Positions 1-9,477 of a DNA stretch of 64,000 nucleotides are shown one piece after another. The stretch covers positions 365,515 through 429,514 of the forward strand of contig JAGTJX010000004.1 of the NCBI GenBank assembly GCA_023657465.1, in the 5' to 3' direction. The notes under the pieces were generated by a model, which was not told the DNA's origin, did not search any database, and saw only the letters and a program-made list of their open reading frames with translations. A program made the position numbers and the translations under genes. Each line of letters begins with the position of its first letter. Positions within the stretch are counted from its first letter, which is position 1. This stretch comes from Lysobacteraceae bacterium. GTDB taxonomy: Bacteria; Bdellovibrionota; UBA1018; JAGTJX01.

Positions 1-526
1 CGTTTTTTCCAGTTGAGATGTGTTTATGAGTGAGTGCATCAACGTCTGGATTGAATCGGAATCCAATGGAAGCAGTCTTCTTCAGTCTCTTCGCAACAAT
101 TGCAATTGCATCTAACTCTTCTAGTGATTCGACATTGATGAGGGCGACAGATGCTTTCTGAGAGTACTTCAGCGCCTGTTCGATTTCTTTTACACTCTTG
201 CCAACACCTGAGAACACAATGCGATCAGGTTTGATTCCTGCTTTCTTCGCACGGAAGAGTTCTCCACCGGAAACTGTGTCCACTCCTCCACCCATAGATT
301 TGATGAGCTTCAGAATCGAGAGATTGCTGTTGGCCTTCATCGCGTAACAAATCTGGTGAGGGATTCCTTCGAGAGACTTGTCGAGAGCTTGGTAAGCTTT
401 CTTGATCGCAGTCTCAGAATAAATGAACAGGGGAGTACCGTATTTTTCTGCACATTTGATGACGGAGGTTTTTTCAGCGTATAATTCTTGAGCGACGTAT
501 GGGAAAAACTCGAGAGGCTGGATCAT
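1..526 (-). CDS. lysA: Diaminopimelate decarboxylase, partial (C-terminus outside window)
   Basis: Reverse-strand reading frame MIQPLEFFPYVAQELYAEKTSVIKCAEKYGTPLFIYSE..YAMKANSN..GGGVDTVSGGELFRAKKAGIKPDRIVFSGVGK matches fold-III PLP decarboxylase (LysA) motifs; not in the ORF track because it runs off the edge; start overlaps the stop of the 526..1167 ORF. Confidence 0.88.
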   Translation of the reverse strand, partial: MIQPLEFFPYVAQELYAEKTSVIKCAEKYGTPLFIYSETAIKKAYQALDKSLEGIPHQICYAMKANSNLSILKLIKSMGGGVDTVSGGELFRAKKAGIKPDRIVFSGVGKSVKEIEQALKYSQKASVALINVESLEELDAIAIVAKRLKKTASIGFRFNPDVDALTHKHISTGKN

Positions 527-1167
527 TAACTCCAGTTTACAGGGACTTGTTTGATATTTCCTTCGGAATATTGAATTTTAACGAAGCCTTTCTCACGGCC
601 ATAGTTAAAGACGTCTTTAGTCACTTTGACGTCTTGGAGGCAGTACTCGATGATCTTGTCGATCTCGCCAGATTTCCACCATTGCACAGCGAGTAAACCG
701 TCAGCGGATTTGCCCACATTGAGTGTACCTTGAGCGACGGAGTCGAGTTTCAGAAATGGTCCGCGAGTGATCGCATGCAGATCATACATGATGTCAAAAG
801 TATCTAAGTCTTTGTATTCGAGCCCGTAAGCGCCTAAGACTGGAAGGTCGAATCCACGGATGTTGTAGCCAATGACGAGGCGCTCTTCCATGAGGCGGAA
901 AAGGTTCTTCAGTTCATTCTCACGGAAGGTGAGCATTTCCTGAGATTTGCTATCGTAAGCACAGGCCACTGAGACGCCCAGCTTATCGATATGATCCCAG
1001 CCGCCGACTTCATCGACCAACTTCTGAGTTTCGATGTCAAAAACCAAGTAGTGGCGGTGCTTCAAAAACAAGCTCGAAGGCACAACGTCTTCACTCATGG
1101 GAACATTGCTCGAATGCCTCCAGTAGGAAGGATTGAGTTTGATTCGGGTTGCAGGAGTGGTGGCCAT
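526..1167 (-). CDS. RNase H-like / 3'-5' exonuclease-like domain protein (YprB-type)
   Basis: ORF with YLVFDIETQKL..GYNIRGFDLPVL..YCLQDVKVTKDVF, the DExD/DEDD-type exonuclease motif set. Confidence 0.7.
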   Translation of the reverse strand: MATTPATRIKLNPSYWRHSSNVPMSEDVVPSSLFLKHRHYLVFDIETQKLVDEVGGWDHIDKLGVSVACAYDSKSQEMLTFRENELKNLFRLMEERLVIGYNIRGFDLPVLGAYGLEYKDLDTFDIMYDLHAITRGPFLKLDSVAQGTLNVGKSADGLLAVQWWKSGEIDKIIEYCLQDVKVTKDVFNYGREKGFVKIQYSEGNIKQVPVNWS

Positions 1168-1217
1168 CGGCTTCTAGTTGTGGCAAAAAGGTCTCACACT
1201 GTAAAGGGGCGAAGACC

Positions 1218-2627
1218 ATGAATGCGATAAGTCATTTTGAAAAAAACTGGGAAGCACATTTAGAAGATTTGAAAAACTTGGTGAGAATTCCAAGCGTGAG
1301 TTTCCCTGGGTTTCCTCCCGAAGAACTTAAGCGCTCTGCAGCCATGACCGCTGAAATTCTGAAGAAGAGTGGTCTTCCTCATGTCGAGATCTTGGAAGTG
1401 GGCAACGCTCCTCCTTATGTCTATGCGGAATCCAAACAAGATCCCGAGAGACCCACCGTACTCCTCTATGCTCATCACGATGTGCAGCCACCAGGACGCG
1501 AAGAGTATTGGAAGACTGTACCGTTTGAACCGACGGTGAAAACTGGCCCAGGCGGAGATAGGCTTTACGGCCGCGGAAGTGCCGACGATAAGGCGGGAGT
1601 GATTGTTCACTCAGCATCGATCGCTTCATTTCTGAAGAATGGCGAAGATCTACCTGTGAATGTGAAGATCGTGATCGAAGGCGAAGAAGAAGCTGGCTCG
1701 GATCATCTTCCTTTGTTCCTTGAGACTTATAAGAAAAAAATTCAAGCAGACGTGATGATTCTCACTGATACAACTAACTTCGATTGTGGTGTACCTGCGC
1801 TCACGATCGCTCTGCGTGGACTCGTCATTATTGATGTCGAAGTACGCGCTCTCACTAAGACCGTGCACTCAGGCATGTGGGGTGGTCCTATTCCTGATCC
1901 TGTTCAAGCTCTGGCTAAGATGCTCGCAACACTATCAGACGCTCAGGGAAGAATTAATATTCCTGCGATTAGGGACATGATTCCACCTTTGTCTCGTGAA
2001 GAAATCGCAGACTTCGAAGCGATGCCTTACAATGAGAAAGACTTCCGTGAGCAAGTGGGCTTGATTCCTTCTGCACAGTTATTGAAAGAGGGCCCATCAG
2101 TCATTGCACAGACCTGGAGATTCCCTTCACTGACGGTGACTGCGATTCAAGCATCGTCACGTGCGACTCCGAATAATATTATCAACGACACTGCCTGGGC
2201 GCGGGTTACGATCCGTGTGGCTCCTGGTATGAGTGGTGAGAAGATTTCTCAGGCTTTGCAAAAGCACCTTAAGTCTCAGGTCATCTGGGGTTTAGAATGC
2301 ACTCTCACTGAAAACGGTGTGGGTGATGGTTGGAAGACGGATCCCTACGGTGAACACAAACACACATTCGAGATTGCAGAGCGCGCACTCGAGAAGGGCT
2401 ACGGCAAGAAAGTGATTAAGATTGGCTGTGGTGGCTCGATCCCGTTTGTAGAGCCGTTTGCCAAAGCGCTCGGTGGAGTGCCTACGCTCCTCATCGGAGT
2501 GGAAGATCCGTACACCAATGCTCATGGCGAGAATGAGAGCTTACTCATTTCAGACCTCAAGAAAGCGTGCCTGTCGCAGATTTATCTGTTCGATGCACTT
2601 GGGAAAGAGTTTAAGAAGCTATCTTGA
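1218..2627 (+). CDS. M20 family dipeptidase / metallopeptidase
   Basis: VLLYAHHDVQPPG, YGRGSADDKAG, IEGEEEAGS, GCGGSIPF motifs; probable ATG at 1218 within ORF 1149..2627. Confidence 0.88.
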   Translation: MNAISHFEKNWEAHLEDLKNLVRIPSVSFPGFPPEELKRSAAMTAEILKKSGLPHVEILEVGNAPPYVYAESKQDPERPTVLLYAHHDVQPPGREEYWKTVPFEPTVKTGPGGDRLYGRGSADDKAGVIVHSASIASFLKNGEDLPVNVKIVIEGEEEAGSDHLPLFLETYKKKIQADVMILTDTTNFDCGVPALTIALRGLVIIDVEVRALTKTVHSGMWGGPIPDPVQALAKMLATLSDAQGRINIPAIRDMIPPLSREEIADFEAMPYNEKDFREQVGLIPSAQLLKEGPSVIAQTWRFPSLTVTAIQASSRATPNNIINDTAWARVTIRVAPGMSGEKISQALQKHLKSQVIWGLECTLTENGVGDGWKTDPYGEHKHTFEIAERALEKGYGKKVIKIGCGGSIPFVEPFAKALGGVPTLLIGVEDPYTNAHGENESLLISDLKKACLSQIYLFDALGKEFKKLS

Positions 2628-2987
2628 TTATCGATCATCAATACACGTAACTGATATCTTCACTTCGTTTGAGATGAATTCACCTTCGCATGATCTCGTT
2701 TGGACGGTATGGGAGTAACTAAAAGATCCTGTAATGAGCTTAAACTCACGGAATCTGTTACTCATGTGATAGATTTTTTTTGAATAACTGACATCATCTT
2801 CATTGAACTTGTAGAGTCCGCCATCGAAACTTACAAGAACACGGTCGTTTTCGAAGATAGTAATTGAAACGCTTTCGCGTGGATCAAGATTGTAATTATT
2901 TTTGCAGAACAATTTGATACCACTGTAAGCATTTGAGCTCATGGCCAGAATAGTTAATTGCAGAGTTATTGTTATAAGAGATTTCAT
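2628..2987 (-). CDS. Hypothetical secreted protein
   Basis: 119-aa ORF with N-terminal signal peptide-like sequence; overlaps the adjacent ORF by 4 nt. Confidence 0.5.
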   Translation of the reverse strand: MKSLITITLQLTILAMSSNAYSGIKLFCKNNYNLDPRESVSITIFENDRVLVSFDGGLYKFNEDDVSYSKKIYHMSNRFREFKLITGSFSYSHTVQTRSCEGEFISNEVKISVTCIDDR

Positions 2988-4089
2988 TTTTCAAATAACT
3001 TTCTAGCAACTTCATTTGCCATTTCACGTAAAGATTCGTTATCAGACTTCAATCCATCTTCTGTTGTGCAGAATACTTTTAGATCATCTAATTGCTTAAC
3101 TTCAAGACGGATCACTTCCAGATCCAATGCAGGATTGTCACATTTCTTTCTGACAGAGTCAGCGAACTTAGCAAACATTCTCTCCTTTGCGTCTGGTGTT
3201 AGTTCAAGCGCAATGTGAGCAATCGAGTTTGATTCGCCTTCTCCTAGAATACTTATTCTGCCAATGGTTCTAACAAGTGTTACACTCTCTTTCTCTTGAG
3301 CAGCTCCTAGAATTAAAAGTTTTTTTACTGGCGATGGATTTGAGTTAAGTTTCTTATACTTAAACATATGCTTATTTGAGAAAAGAGTAGCTGTTCCACC
3401 TACGAATGACGCTATTCCTGTATCGAAAACTATATTAGCTAACAGTGCGCTCCCGCCCCATGTAGTTATACCTACTGCACCAAATGCTGACATAAATCCG
3501 AAAGCAATGAGGCCCATTTTCCTGTCTTGATTTCTAGCTAATATTTTTTCATAAAAATTGAAACAGCCAGGTTTTTCGATATGTCCTATAATTATTTTTT
3601 GAATAAGATTATTATAAGGGTAAATTCTTCGTGATAAATCATAAATCGAACTAGGTAACTTTTCTTGAGTTATTTTTTCATTATCAGTCAGTTCTATTCC
3701 TATTAAATTTAAATACTCATGAAGCAGTAGTACTGTTACTTCTCCTGAATTAGAATTTATTTATTTAAAATCGGGTGCATAAAACTGAATGAGATTTTTT
3801 TCATCATTTTTAAAATGGAGAGCAGATTTTTCTACTCCATTTTTATTTACTAAAATCTCATTTGTTATTTCAATTCTTGAGTTGTGAATTACTTTTGAAA
3901 GTTGATCCACTGCAATCTCAGGATACAGTTTTGCTCCTTCCCCTTGTTTGAAGAATTGTTCGATTTTAAGTCCTAGTTCAATGAGTTTTACTTCATTGAT
4001 TTCTCCGCCATTCCCACCTTTCTCGCCTGCAAGTGCGAAGTAGAGAGTGTCAGTCCTGCGATTAATACTAGCAAATTCATTTACTTCAT
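2984..4089 (-). pseudogene. Decayed secreted/membrane protein gene; its 3' part is the intact ORF 2984..3517
   Basis: Frame of ORF 2984..3517 (MGLIAFGFMSAF..) stays open upstream on the minus strand (..INSNSGEVTVLLLHEYLNLIGIELTDNEK..NFYEKILARNQDRK) to an in-frame TAA at 3761..3763, continues beyond it (GEKGGNGGEINEVKLIELGLKIEQFF..), then has a 2-nt frameshift inside the signal-peptide region (about 4040-4050). Confidence 0.6.
4004..4080 (-). repeat. Duplicated signal-peptide/GEKGGNGG segment, copy A (copy B about 5259..5332)
   Basis: ttcccacctttctcgcctgc..gtagagagtgtcagtc.cgcgat.aatacta..aattcat shared near-identically between the two positions. Confidence 0.75.
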
Positions 4090-4090
4090 T

Positions 4091-5341
4091 TTAATTCTCC
4101 CTGTTACCGTGAATTGTTTCAGTGGCTTTGCCATCAGCTGTAAATTCGAGATCAGCGTAGCCTATTTTTTTATCTGTCCGTCGCAAGCTCGTCATGCTGA
4201 TTTCTCTCATTCGCACGGCATTCTTAATGAGTAATCGGGAGTCTGAGTAAACATGAAAACTTGTATCTTTGATTTCTACTAAGTAGATGCGTTTAGATTT
4301 TCCGCCAAGATCCTTTTCCCAAAAGGATAGAAGCCGATCCCCAAAGAAATTTGGGTCAAATCTACTGTAGTTCCAGGGATTAAAAAGTGCTGTTATACAC
4401 GCGTCTTTCTCGGAGCAGTTTTCTAGAAAGTCCATTTTTATAAAAACATCACTCAGTCTAACTCTGTTCTTCATGTAAGAAGGAGTTTTGATCAAACAAC
4501 TAGCTGATTTGATCTTATTCCGACTATCAGCAAATACCTCTATAGGTCGTTCCAAATAGCAGTAGATGGATGGGACGCCCATTTGGTTTGATATTCCTGA
4601 ATTAAAGTACCGGAGCTCGTGCTGAATTCCCCAAGCGAATGCTTTTGATCCATAGTCTGCTAATGTTTTAGTGCTTGTTAGAACAGATGAGCCTATCCAT
4701 GCATTGAACAATCTCGCATTCCTTGTGGAAGTGAGTGGTGGGATTACTCTGAGGTGACCCTCATTGGTTTTGATCCAATGGTTTATTCGAATTCGTTCAA
4801 TTTGACGTTTCACATTGATCTCGTGATAAATCGTTAACGCGCGCATCTCATTATCGAGTTGCATCCATCTCTCGTGATCAATTGTGAGAAGTTTTTCACC
4901 ATCAGTATCCGGCTGTTTTTGAGTGACTACTTGGATCTTCTCACATCCACGAGGTTGAGTGATCTCATCAGAATCGAGGGACTCCGGTAGGCTACCTCCA
5001 TAGGTAAATCGAACAAGTTGAGTCTTCTGAGAATAGGGATGTTGTTCTAAGAGTCGTAGATCTGAAAGGATTACTTGAGCTGTAGTTAGATACTCATCCG
5101 CGAGTTCAGGATCGAAAAACCTGAGTCTTCTGTCGTATTCGTTGACGAGTGATTCTAGGTCTGCATTTTTATAAGTACCTAGACTCATCGGAAAACCGCG
5201 ATCTTCTGCTTCCCAAAAATCGACGAGCTTCACACGGTCTGGACAGCTGAACATGACGCCTCCGTTCCCACCTTTCTCGCCTGCGTAAGAAGTAGAGAGT
5301 GTCAGTCCCGCGATCAATACTAACCAATTCATGTTCTTCAT
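4091..5341 (-). CDS. Hypothetical secreted protein with GGNGG motif
   Basis: 416-aa ORF, signal peptide MKNMNWLVLIAGLTLSTSYA followed by GEKGGNGG. Confidence 0.6.
   Translation of the reverse strand: MKNMNWLVLIAGLTLSTSYAGEKGGNGGVMFSCPDRVKLVDFWEAEDRGFPMSLGTYKNADLESLVNEYDRRLRFFDPELADEYLTTAQVILSDLRLLEQHPYSQKTQLVRFTYGGSLPESLDSDEITQPRGCEKIQVVTQKQPDTDGEKLLTIDHERWMQLDNEMRALTIYHEINVKRQIERIRINHWIKTNEGHLRVIPPLTSTRNARLFNAWIGSSVLTSTKTLADYGSKAFAWGIQHELRYFNSGISNQMGVPSIYCYLERPIEVFADSRNKIKSASCLIKTPSYMKNRVRLSDVFIKMDFLENCSEKDACITALFNPWNYSRFDPNFFGDRLLSFWEKDLGGKSKRIYLVEIKDTSFHVYSDSRLLIKNAVRMREISMTSLRRTDKKIGYADLEFTADGKATETIHGNREN
5259..5332 (-). repeat. Duplicated signal-peptide/GEKGGNGG segment, copy B
   Basis: See copy A at 4004..4080. 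Confidence 0.75.
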
Positions 5342-6126
5342 TTTTCTTCTCCTAGTTTAGATAACGGAAAGAGTTGCACAGAGAGGCGGTACACTTCCGT
5401 GCGTGTACCTGACTCCAACAAATCACTGAGCTCATCTTGCTGTTTGCGGATGAGCTCTTTTGCTGTGCTGAGTTTGGATGGATCGATCGCCATGGTGAGC
5501 GTCGTAAAATCTCTGATAGTGACTGAGTCCCTATGCAGTGATTCTTTTGCAAGATCGAGCGATTGTTCGTGATGACGCTTCAAAGAGACATCAGCGATAT
5601 CGTCGGTCGTGCGAAAACTTTTCTGTGAACGGGTGAGTTTGCCTGAATCATCTCGGGTGAAGAGCTCGAGTTGTACGAGACGTTCGATGACTTGCTTGGC
5701 TTTGGATTCATTGATGCCTAGTCTGCGAGAGACCCACTCAGGGGATTCTTGGAAGTCTTCACAATTCAGGAGAGACATGACCGCAAAGTGTTCCCACTCA
5801 GTAGAGATTTTGAATTGAGAGGCGGTGAGTTCCAAATACCTAAACGAGGGAACGTCTTTCGATGTTCCAGGTTTCTTATAAAGTCGCTTTACTGGGAATA
5901 AGCCCAGGATCTCTGATCTCTCCTGGGGGTCTAAAAGTAGCCTTTGGGAGATCCGCTCGGCTAGGTCTCGGGATACGTTGCGCTTACCGTTAAGAATAGA
6001 GGAGAGGGCGCCTACATGTACTCCTACCTTCTTAGAGAATGCTCTAAGTGAATATTGGGGATTTGACCTCTGGATATCAGAGAGTTTGCCCCGAAGGAGG
6101 TTTTGTAACGCGATCTGCTCTTTCAT
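5338..6126 (-). CDS. TIGR02147-type (DUF4423) transcriptional regulator
   Basis: N-terminal HTH (LRAFSKKVGVHVGALSSILNGKRNVSRDLAERISQRLLLDPQERSEIL) plus DUF4423-like C-terminus (RLGINESKAKQVIERLVQLELFTRD); likely start MKEQIALQ at 6126. Confidence 0.8.
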   Translation of the reverse strand: MKEQIALQNLLRGKLSDIQRSNPQYSLRAFSKKVGVHVGALSSILNGKRNVSRDLAERISQRLLLDPQERSEILGLFPVKRLYKKPGTSKDVPSFRYLELTASQFKISTEWEHFAVMSLLNCEDFQESPEWVSRRLGINESKAKQVIERLVQLELFTRDDSGKLTRSQKSFRTTDDIADVSLKRHHEQSLDLAKESLHRDSVTIRDFTTLTMAIDPSKLSTAKELIRKQQDELSDLLESGTRTEVYRLSVQLFPLSKLGEEK

Positions 6127-6267
6127 GACGTGGCGGGGTATATCGGCTAATAACTTATAGCGCAATACAATTTGAAACAAACTGTCGCACAAACTTGCAA
6201 CACCAGGTCAATAGCACAAATATTTCATTGAAATCATTGACCAAAAGAGATAACACATCGCATCTAT

Positions 6268-7494
6268 ATGGTCGTTCTCCAAGGTCTAACCAAAGCTGAT
6301 TTAGCCGAAATTCTTCTCCCACTTTCACGTGTGAAAGAAGGCAAAGACCCACGCACTCAAGCCAAGTACAGAGCGAAACAGATCTTCCACTGGGTCTATC
6401 AGCGCTATGTGACTGAATGGGATCAGATGTCGGATCTGTCTAAAGAAGTAAGGGCTTGGGCAAAAGAAAATATCCAAATCGCATCACTGAGCGAGCGCAC
6501 CTCTCAGCAATCTCAAGACGGCACACATAAGTTTCTTTGGAACACTCACGACAACAAAACAATCGAGAGTGTGATCATTCCTGCTGCGCTCACGAGCGAA
6601 GAAGAAAAAGAACAAGCGAGAGAGAGACAGCAAGCCTACGCAGGTGTCGAGAGCGCTGCTGATCTTAAGTCTGATCATTGGACAAGACTCACAGCCTGCA
6701 TCTCTAGCCAAGTGGGCTGCGCGATGGCGTGCAAGTTCTGTCTCACAGGGATTCAAGGTTTGGATCGACATCTTCAAGCTCACGAGATCGTCACACAAGT
6801 TTTAGAACTCCGTAGACGCGCTCCAATTACTAATATCGTTTTCATGGGAATGGGTGAGCCACTTCATAATCTCGAGAACACGATCAAAGCGATTAAGATT
6901 TTACTCGACGATGATGGAATGAACTTCTCCAAGCGTAAAATTACGGTTTCTACGAGTGGGATAGCTCCTGCAATCGTAGAGCTCGGTAAAGAAACAGACG
7001 TGCAGCTTGCGGTTTCTCTCAACGCTTCTGAAGACAAAACACGCTCTGAGATCATGCCTGTGAATAAAAAGTGGCCGATTGCGGAACTGCTCAAGGCGGT
7101 GAGGCAGTATCCACTCTCTCAGCACAGACGAGTCACATTCGAATACGTGCTCCTCGCAAGCGTGAATGATTCTATGGACGATGCCAAGCGCTTAGTGCCG
7201 CTGCTTCGTGGGATTTCATGCAAGATTAACCTCATCCCGTTCAACGTTCACTCAGGAACAGAGTTCAATAGAACTCCTGATGTGAGAGTGAAAGAGTTCC
7301 AACACTATCTCCTCAATCAAGGTTTCACGACGACTGTTCGCATCTCTCGTGGTCGCGATATCTTAGCCGCTTGTGGACAGCTGAGATCCATCTTCGGTAC
7401 GGCAAAAGGTACTGAAAAACACAAGGACTGGAAGGATGCTCCACCAGCTTCTCAAATACCGCTTGCACAGACCTCGAATCCCCCTCTAAACTAA
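6268..7494 (+). CDS. rlmN: 23S rRNA (adenine(2503)-C(2))-methyltransferase RlmN
   Basis: Radical SAM motif GCAMACKFCLTG, FMGMGEPLHN, CGQLRS. Confidence 0.93.
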   Translation: MVVLQGLTKADLAEILLPLSRVKEGKDPRTQAKYRAKQIFHWVYQRYVTEWDQMSDLSKEVRAWAKENIQIASLSERTSQQSQDGTHKFLWNTHDNKTIESVIIPAALTSEEEKEQARERQQAYAGVESAADLKSDHWTRLTACISSQVGCAMACKFCLTGIQGLDRHLQAHEIVTQVLELRRRAPITNIVFMGMGEPLHNLENTIKAIKILLDDDGMNFSKRKITVSTSGIAPAIVELGKETDVQLAVSLNASEDKTRSEIMPVNKKWPIAELLKAVRQYPLSQHRRVTFEYVLLASVNDSMDDAKRLVPLLRGISCKINLIPFNVHSGTEFNRTPDVRVKEFQHYLLNQGFTTTVRISRGRDILAACGQLRSIFGTAKGTEKHKDWKDAPPASQIPLAQTSNPPLN

Positions 7495-7524
7495 TAAAGC
7501 AGTTTGACCAAAGGATGGTGACTC

Positions 7525-8903
7525 GTGCTTTTTGTTATCTCAGCAATGATTGCTTTCACACACGCCGAGACAGTGGATTCGGCAACCTACGCCAAGACCG
7601 TTTACCAAGTGGGTGTCAGGCTTGGTGCTAAGATTAACGAACCCGATATTTTTGAAACCGATTCGGAATCTGATTTCGTTCCTGCTTCAGTGACGAAAAT
7701 GATGACTCTCGCCACCACGCTTGAGAAACTAGGCGCTCAATACAAATTCGAAACCATCATGAGCTGGAGCCAAGTCGAAGGTGAAGCGAACTCTGTTTGA
7801 ATCTTAGGTGATGGTGACCCATCCCTCAAAGCAGAAGTGTTTACAGAGTTCGCAAAAAAATTAAAGGAATCTGGAGTCACTCTCATTCGTGGTCCTGTCG
7901 TCGTAGAAGCTTCAGATCCAAGATTTGATGATGAAGTCATACCTCCTGGAAACCTAGATGAGAACTTGGTCTGGTGCTTCGGAGCTCAGCCCGCTTCATT
8001 CAATATTGATCAGAATTGTGGCCTTGTTGCAGTGACAAGTCTCATAGCAGGATCTTGGTTTGATTCAGGCTTCGGTCAAACAATTCGTGTAGAGCTTGAA
8101 GCCGAGAAGACCAATGACTTCGAGATCACTCGTGAAGGTGATGGGTACTTTATTTCGGGAACAGCAAACCTTGCTACGTTTCCTACTTATCTTGATCTTA
8201 GAGTATTGCGTCCGATTGATCGTGCGCACTCACTTTTTCAAAACGTTCTGATAGCTGAAGCAATCAGTTTCACGATTGAACTTGGTGAGACAAGTGAAGT
8301 GGAGGTTAAGAGTTGCACCCACTTTTCTGAACCTCTGAGCGAGATCATAAAACCAATAGTGAAGTCCAGTCTCAATCAACCACTCGAAGCGCTTCAGAGA
8401 GCTCTCGTCAAAGAAGGCGCGAAAGTCATTACTGAATTCTTATCGACCGAAATCAAAACAACTTCACGTTTACCCGTATTCGTAGATGGATCAGGATTAA
8501 GCAGGTCTAATTTTATTAATGCGAATCGGGTTTATGACTTCCTCATCCAAATGAAATCAAAAACGTACTTCGATTCTTTTCTAAAGGCGCTTTCTGTGGG
8601 GGGGGAGTGGATGGGACCTTGAAGCGAAGATGGATGGGAACGATTGCAGAAGGCAAAGTCTTCGCTAAGACAGGTACTCTCATTGGATATTCGAAAGTGG
8701 TGGGTTATCTCACCGATTCTCTTGTACCACTTGTGTTACTCAATGACTACGATGGTGATCGGATCCCTATATTGAAAGTAAGACAGGCTCAGAACAAAAT
8801 GGTGCTTCATTGGTTCCAAGAAATGAAGCCAGAGTCTATTGGGGCTTCCTCTAAGGGCAATGAATCTCTACCTCACGGACTCTATCTTCTAGGTCTAGAG
8901 TGA
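7525..8903 (+). pseudogene. dacB: D-alanyl-D-alanine carboxypeptidase/endopeptidase (PBP4/DacB, S13 family), interrupted
   Basis: Three consecutive ORFs form one S13 protein: SVTK (SxxK), SGLSRSN (SxN), KTGTL (KTG); interrupted by in-frame TGA 7798..7800 and by a frameshift at the G8 run 8598..8605. Confidence 0.8.
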
Positions 8904-8964
8904 CAGATTGTTAAGCTGATCGATTAAACAACTCTCAACACCGAAAAGAGTGTAGAGGCTTTTT

Positions 8965-9477
8965 ATGAAGTTGTTTTCCATTTTCATTACGGCAGCTGTG
9001 CTGAGTCCCTCTACTACTTTTGCTTCGCCTGAAACTCAGCACACCAATAAAAAAATATTTGGATTCTTGAAAAAATGGAAAGATAATAAGAGAATTAGAA
9101 AAGAAAATCAATACGGCAAAAATCCGCAGACTCCTTTCATGCAAGAAATAGAGGCTTGGGACTCAAAGAATGCCGATGATCCAGTCGCATCGAAAGGCCG
9201 ATGCGGAGTACTCAATTGGCAAGTCGCTTACATCATCATTCATATTGATGCTAAAGGTAGTAATCATGTGCTCATTTGGAATAACTTGAAATCATCTGTT
9301 TTCACCAATCCTGCAGCTAAGCCCATGAAGACATCTGAGATAGCAAAAATTAAACTGATTAACGAGAATCCGTCAGACGCATTCTCTGATGTGGGTGAAT
9401 ACACCAATCATGTCATGAGCAAGGATCTTGCCGTACAACTCATGATTGAAGCTGAGAAGCGCGGGCTTTGTCAGTGA
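8965..9477 (+). CDS. Hypothetical secreted protein
   Basis: 170-aa ORF, signal peptide MKLFSIFITAAVLSPSTTFA. Confidence 0.55.
   Translation: MKLFSIFITAAVLSPSTTFASPETQHTNKKIFGFLKKWKDNKRIRKENQYGKNPQTPFMQEIEAWDSKNADDPVASKGRCGVLNWQVAYIIIHIDAKGSNHVLIWNNLKSSVFTNPAAKPMKTSEIAKIKLINENPSDAFSDVGEYTNHVMSKDLAVQLMIEAEKRGLCQ

Noticed and set aside
499-1221. Plus-strand ORFs 499..696 and 991..1221
   Set aside because: Antisense to lysA and the RNase H-like gene, no recognisable domain; typical spurious ORFs in this GC context
7798-7800. TGA in dacB as a selenocysteine or reassigned codon
   Set aside because: The same gene also has a frameshift, other genes carry TAA stops, and S13 enzymes have no known Sec residue there; pseudogene is simpler
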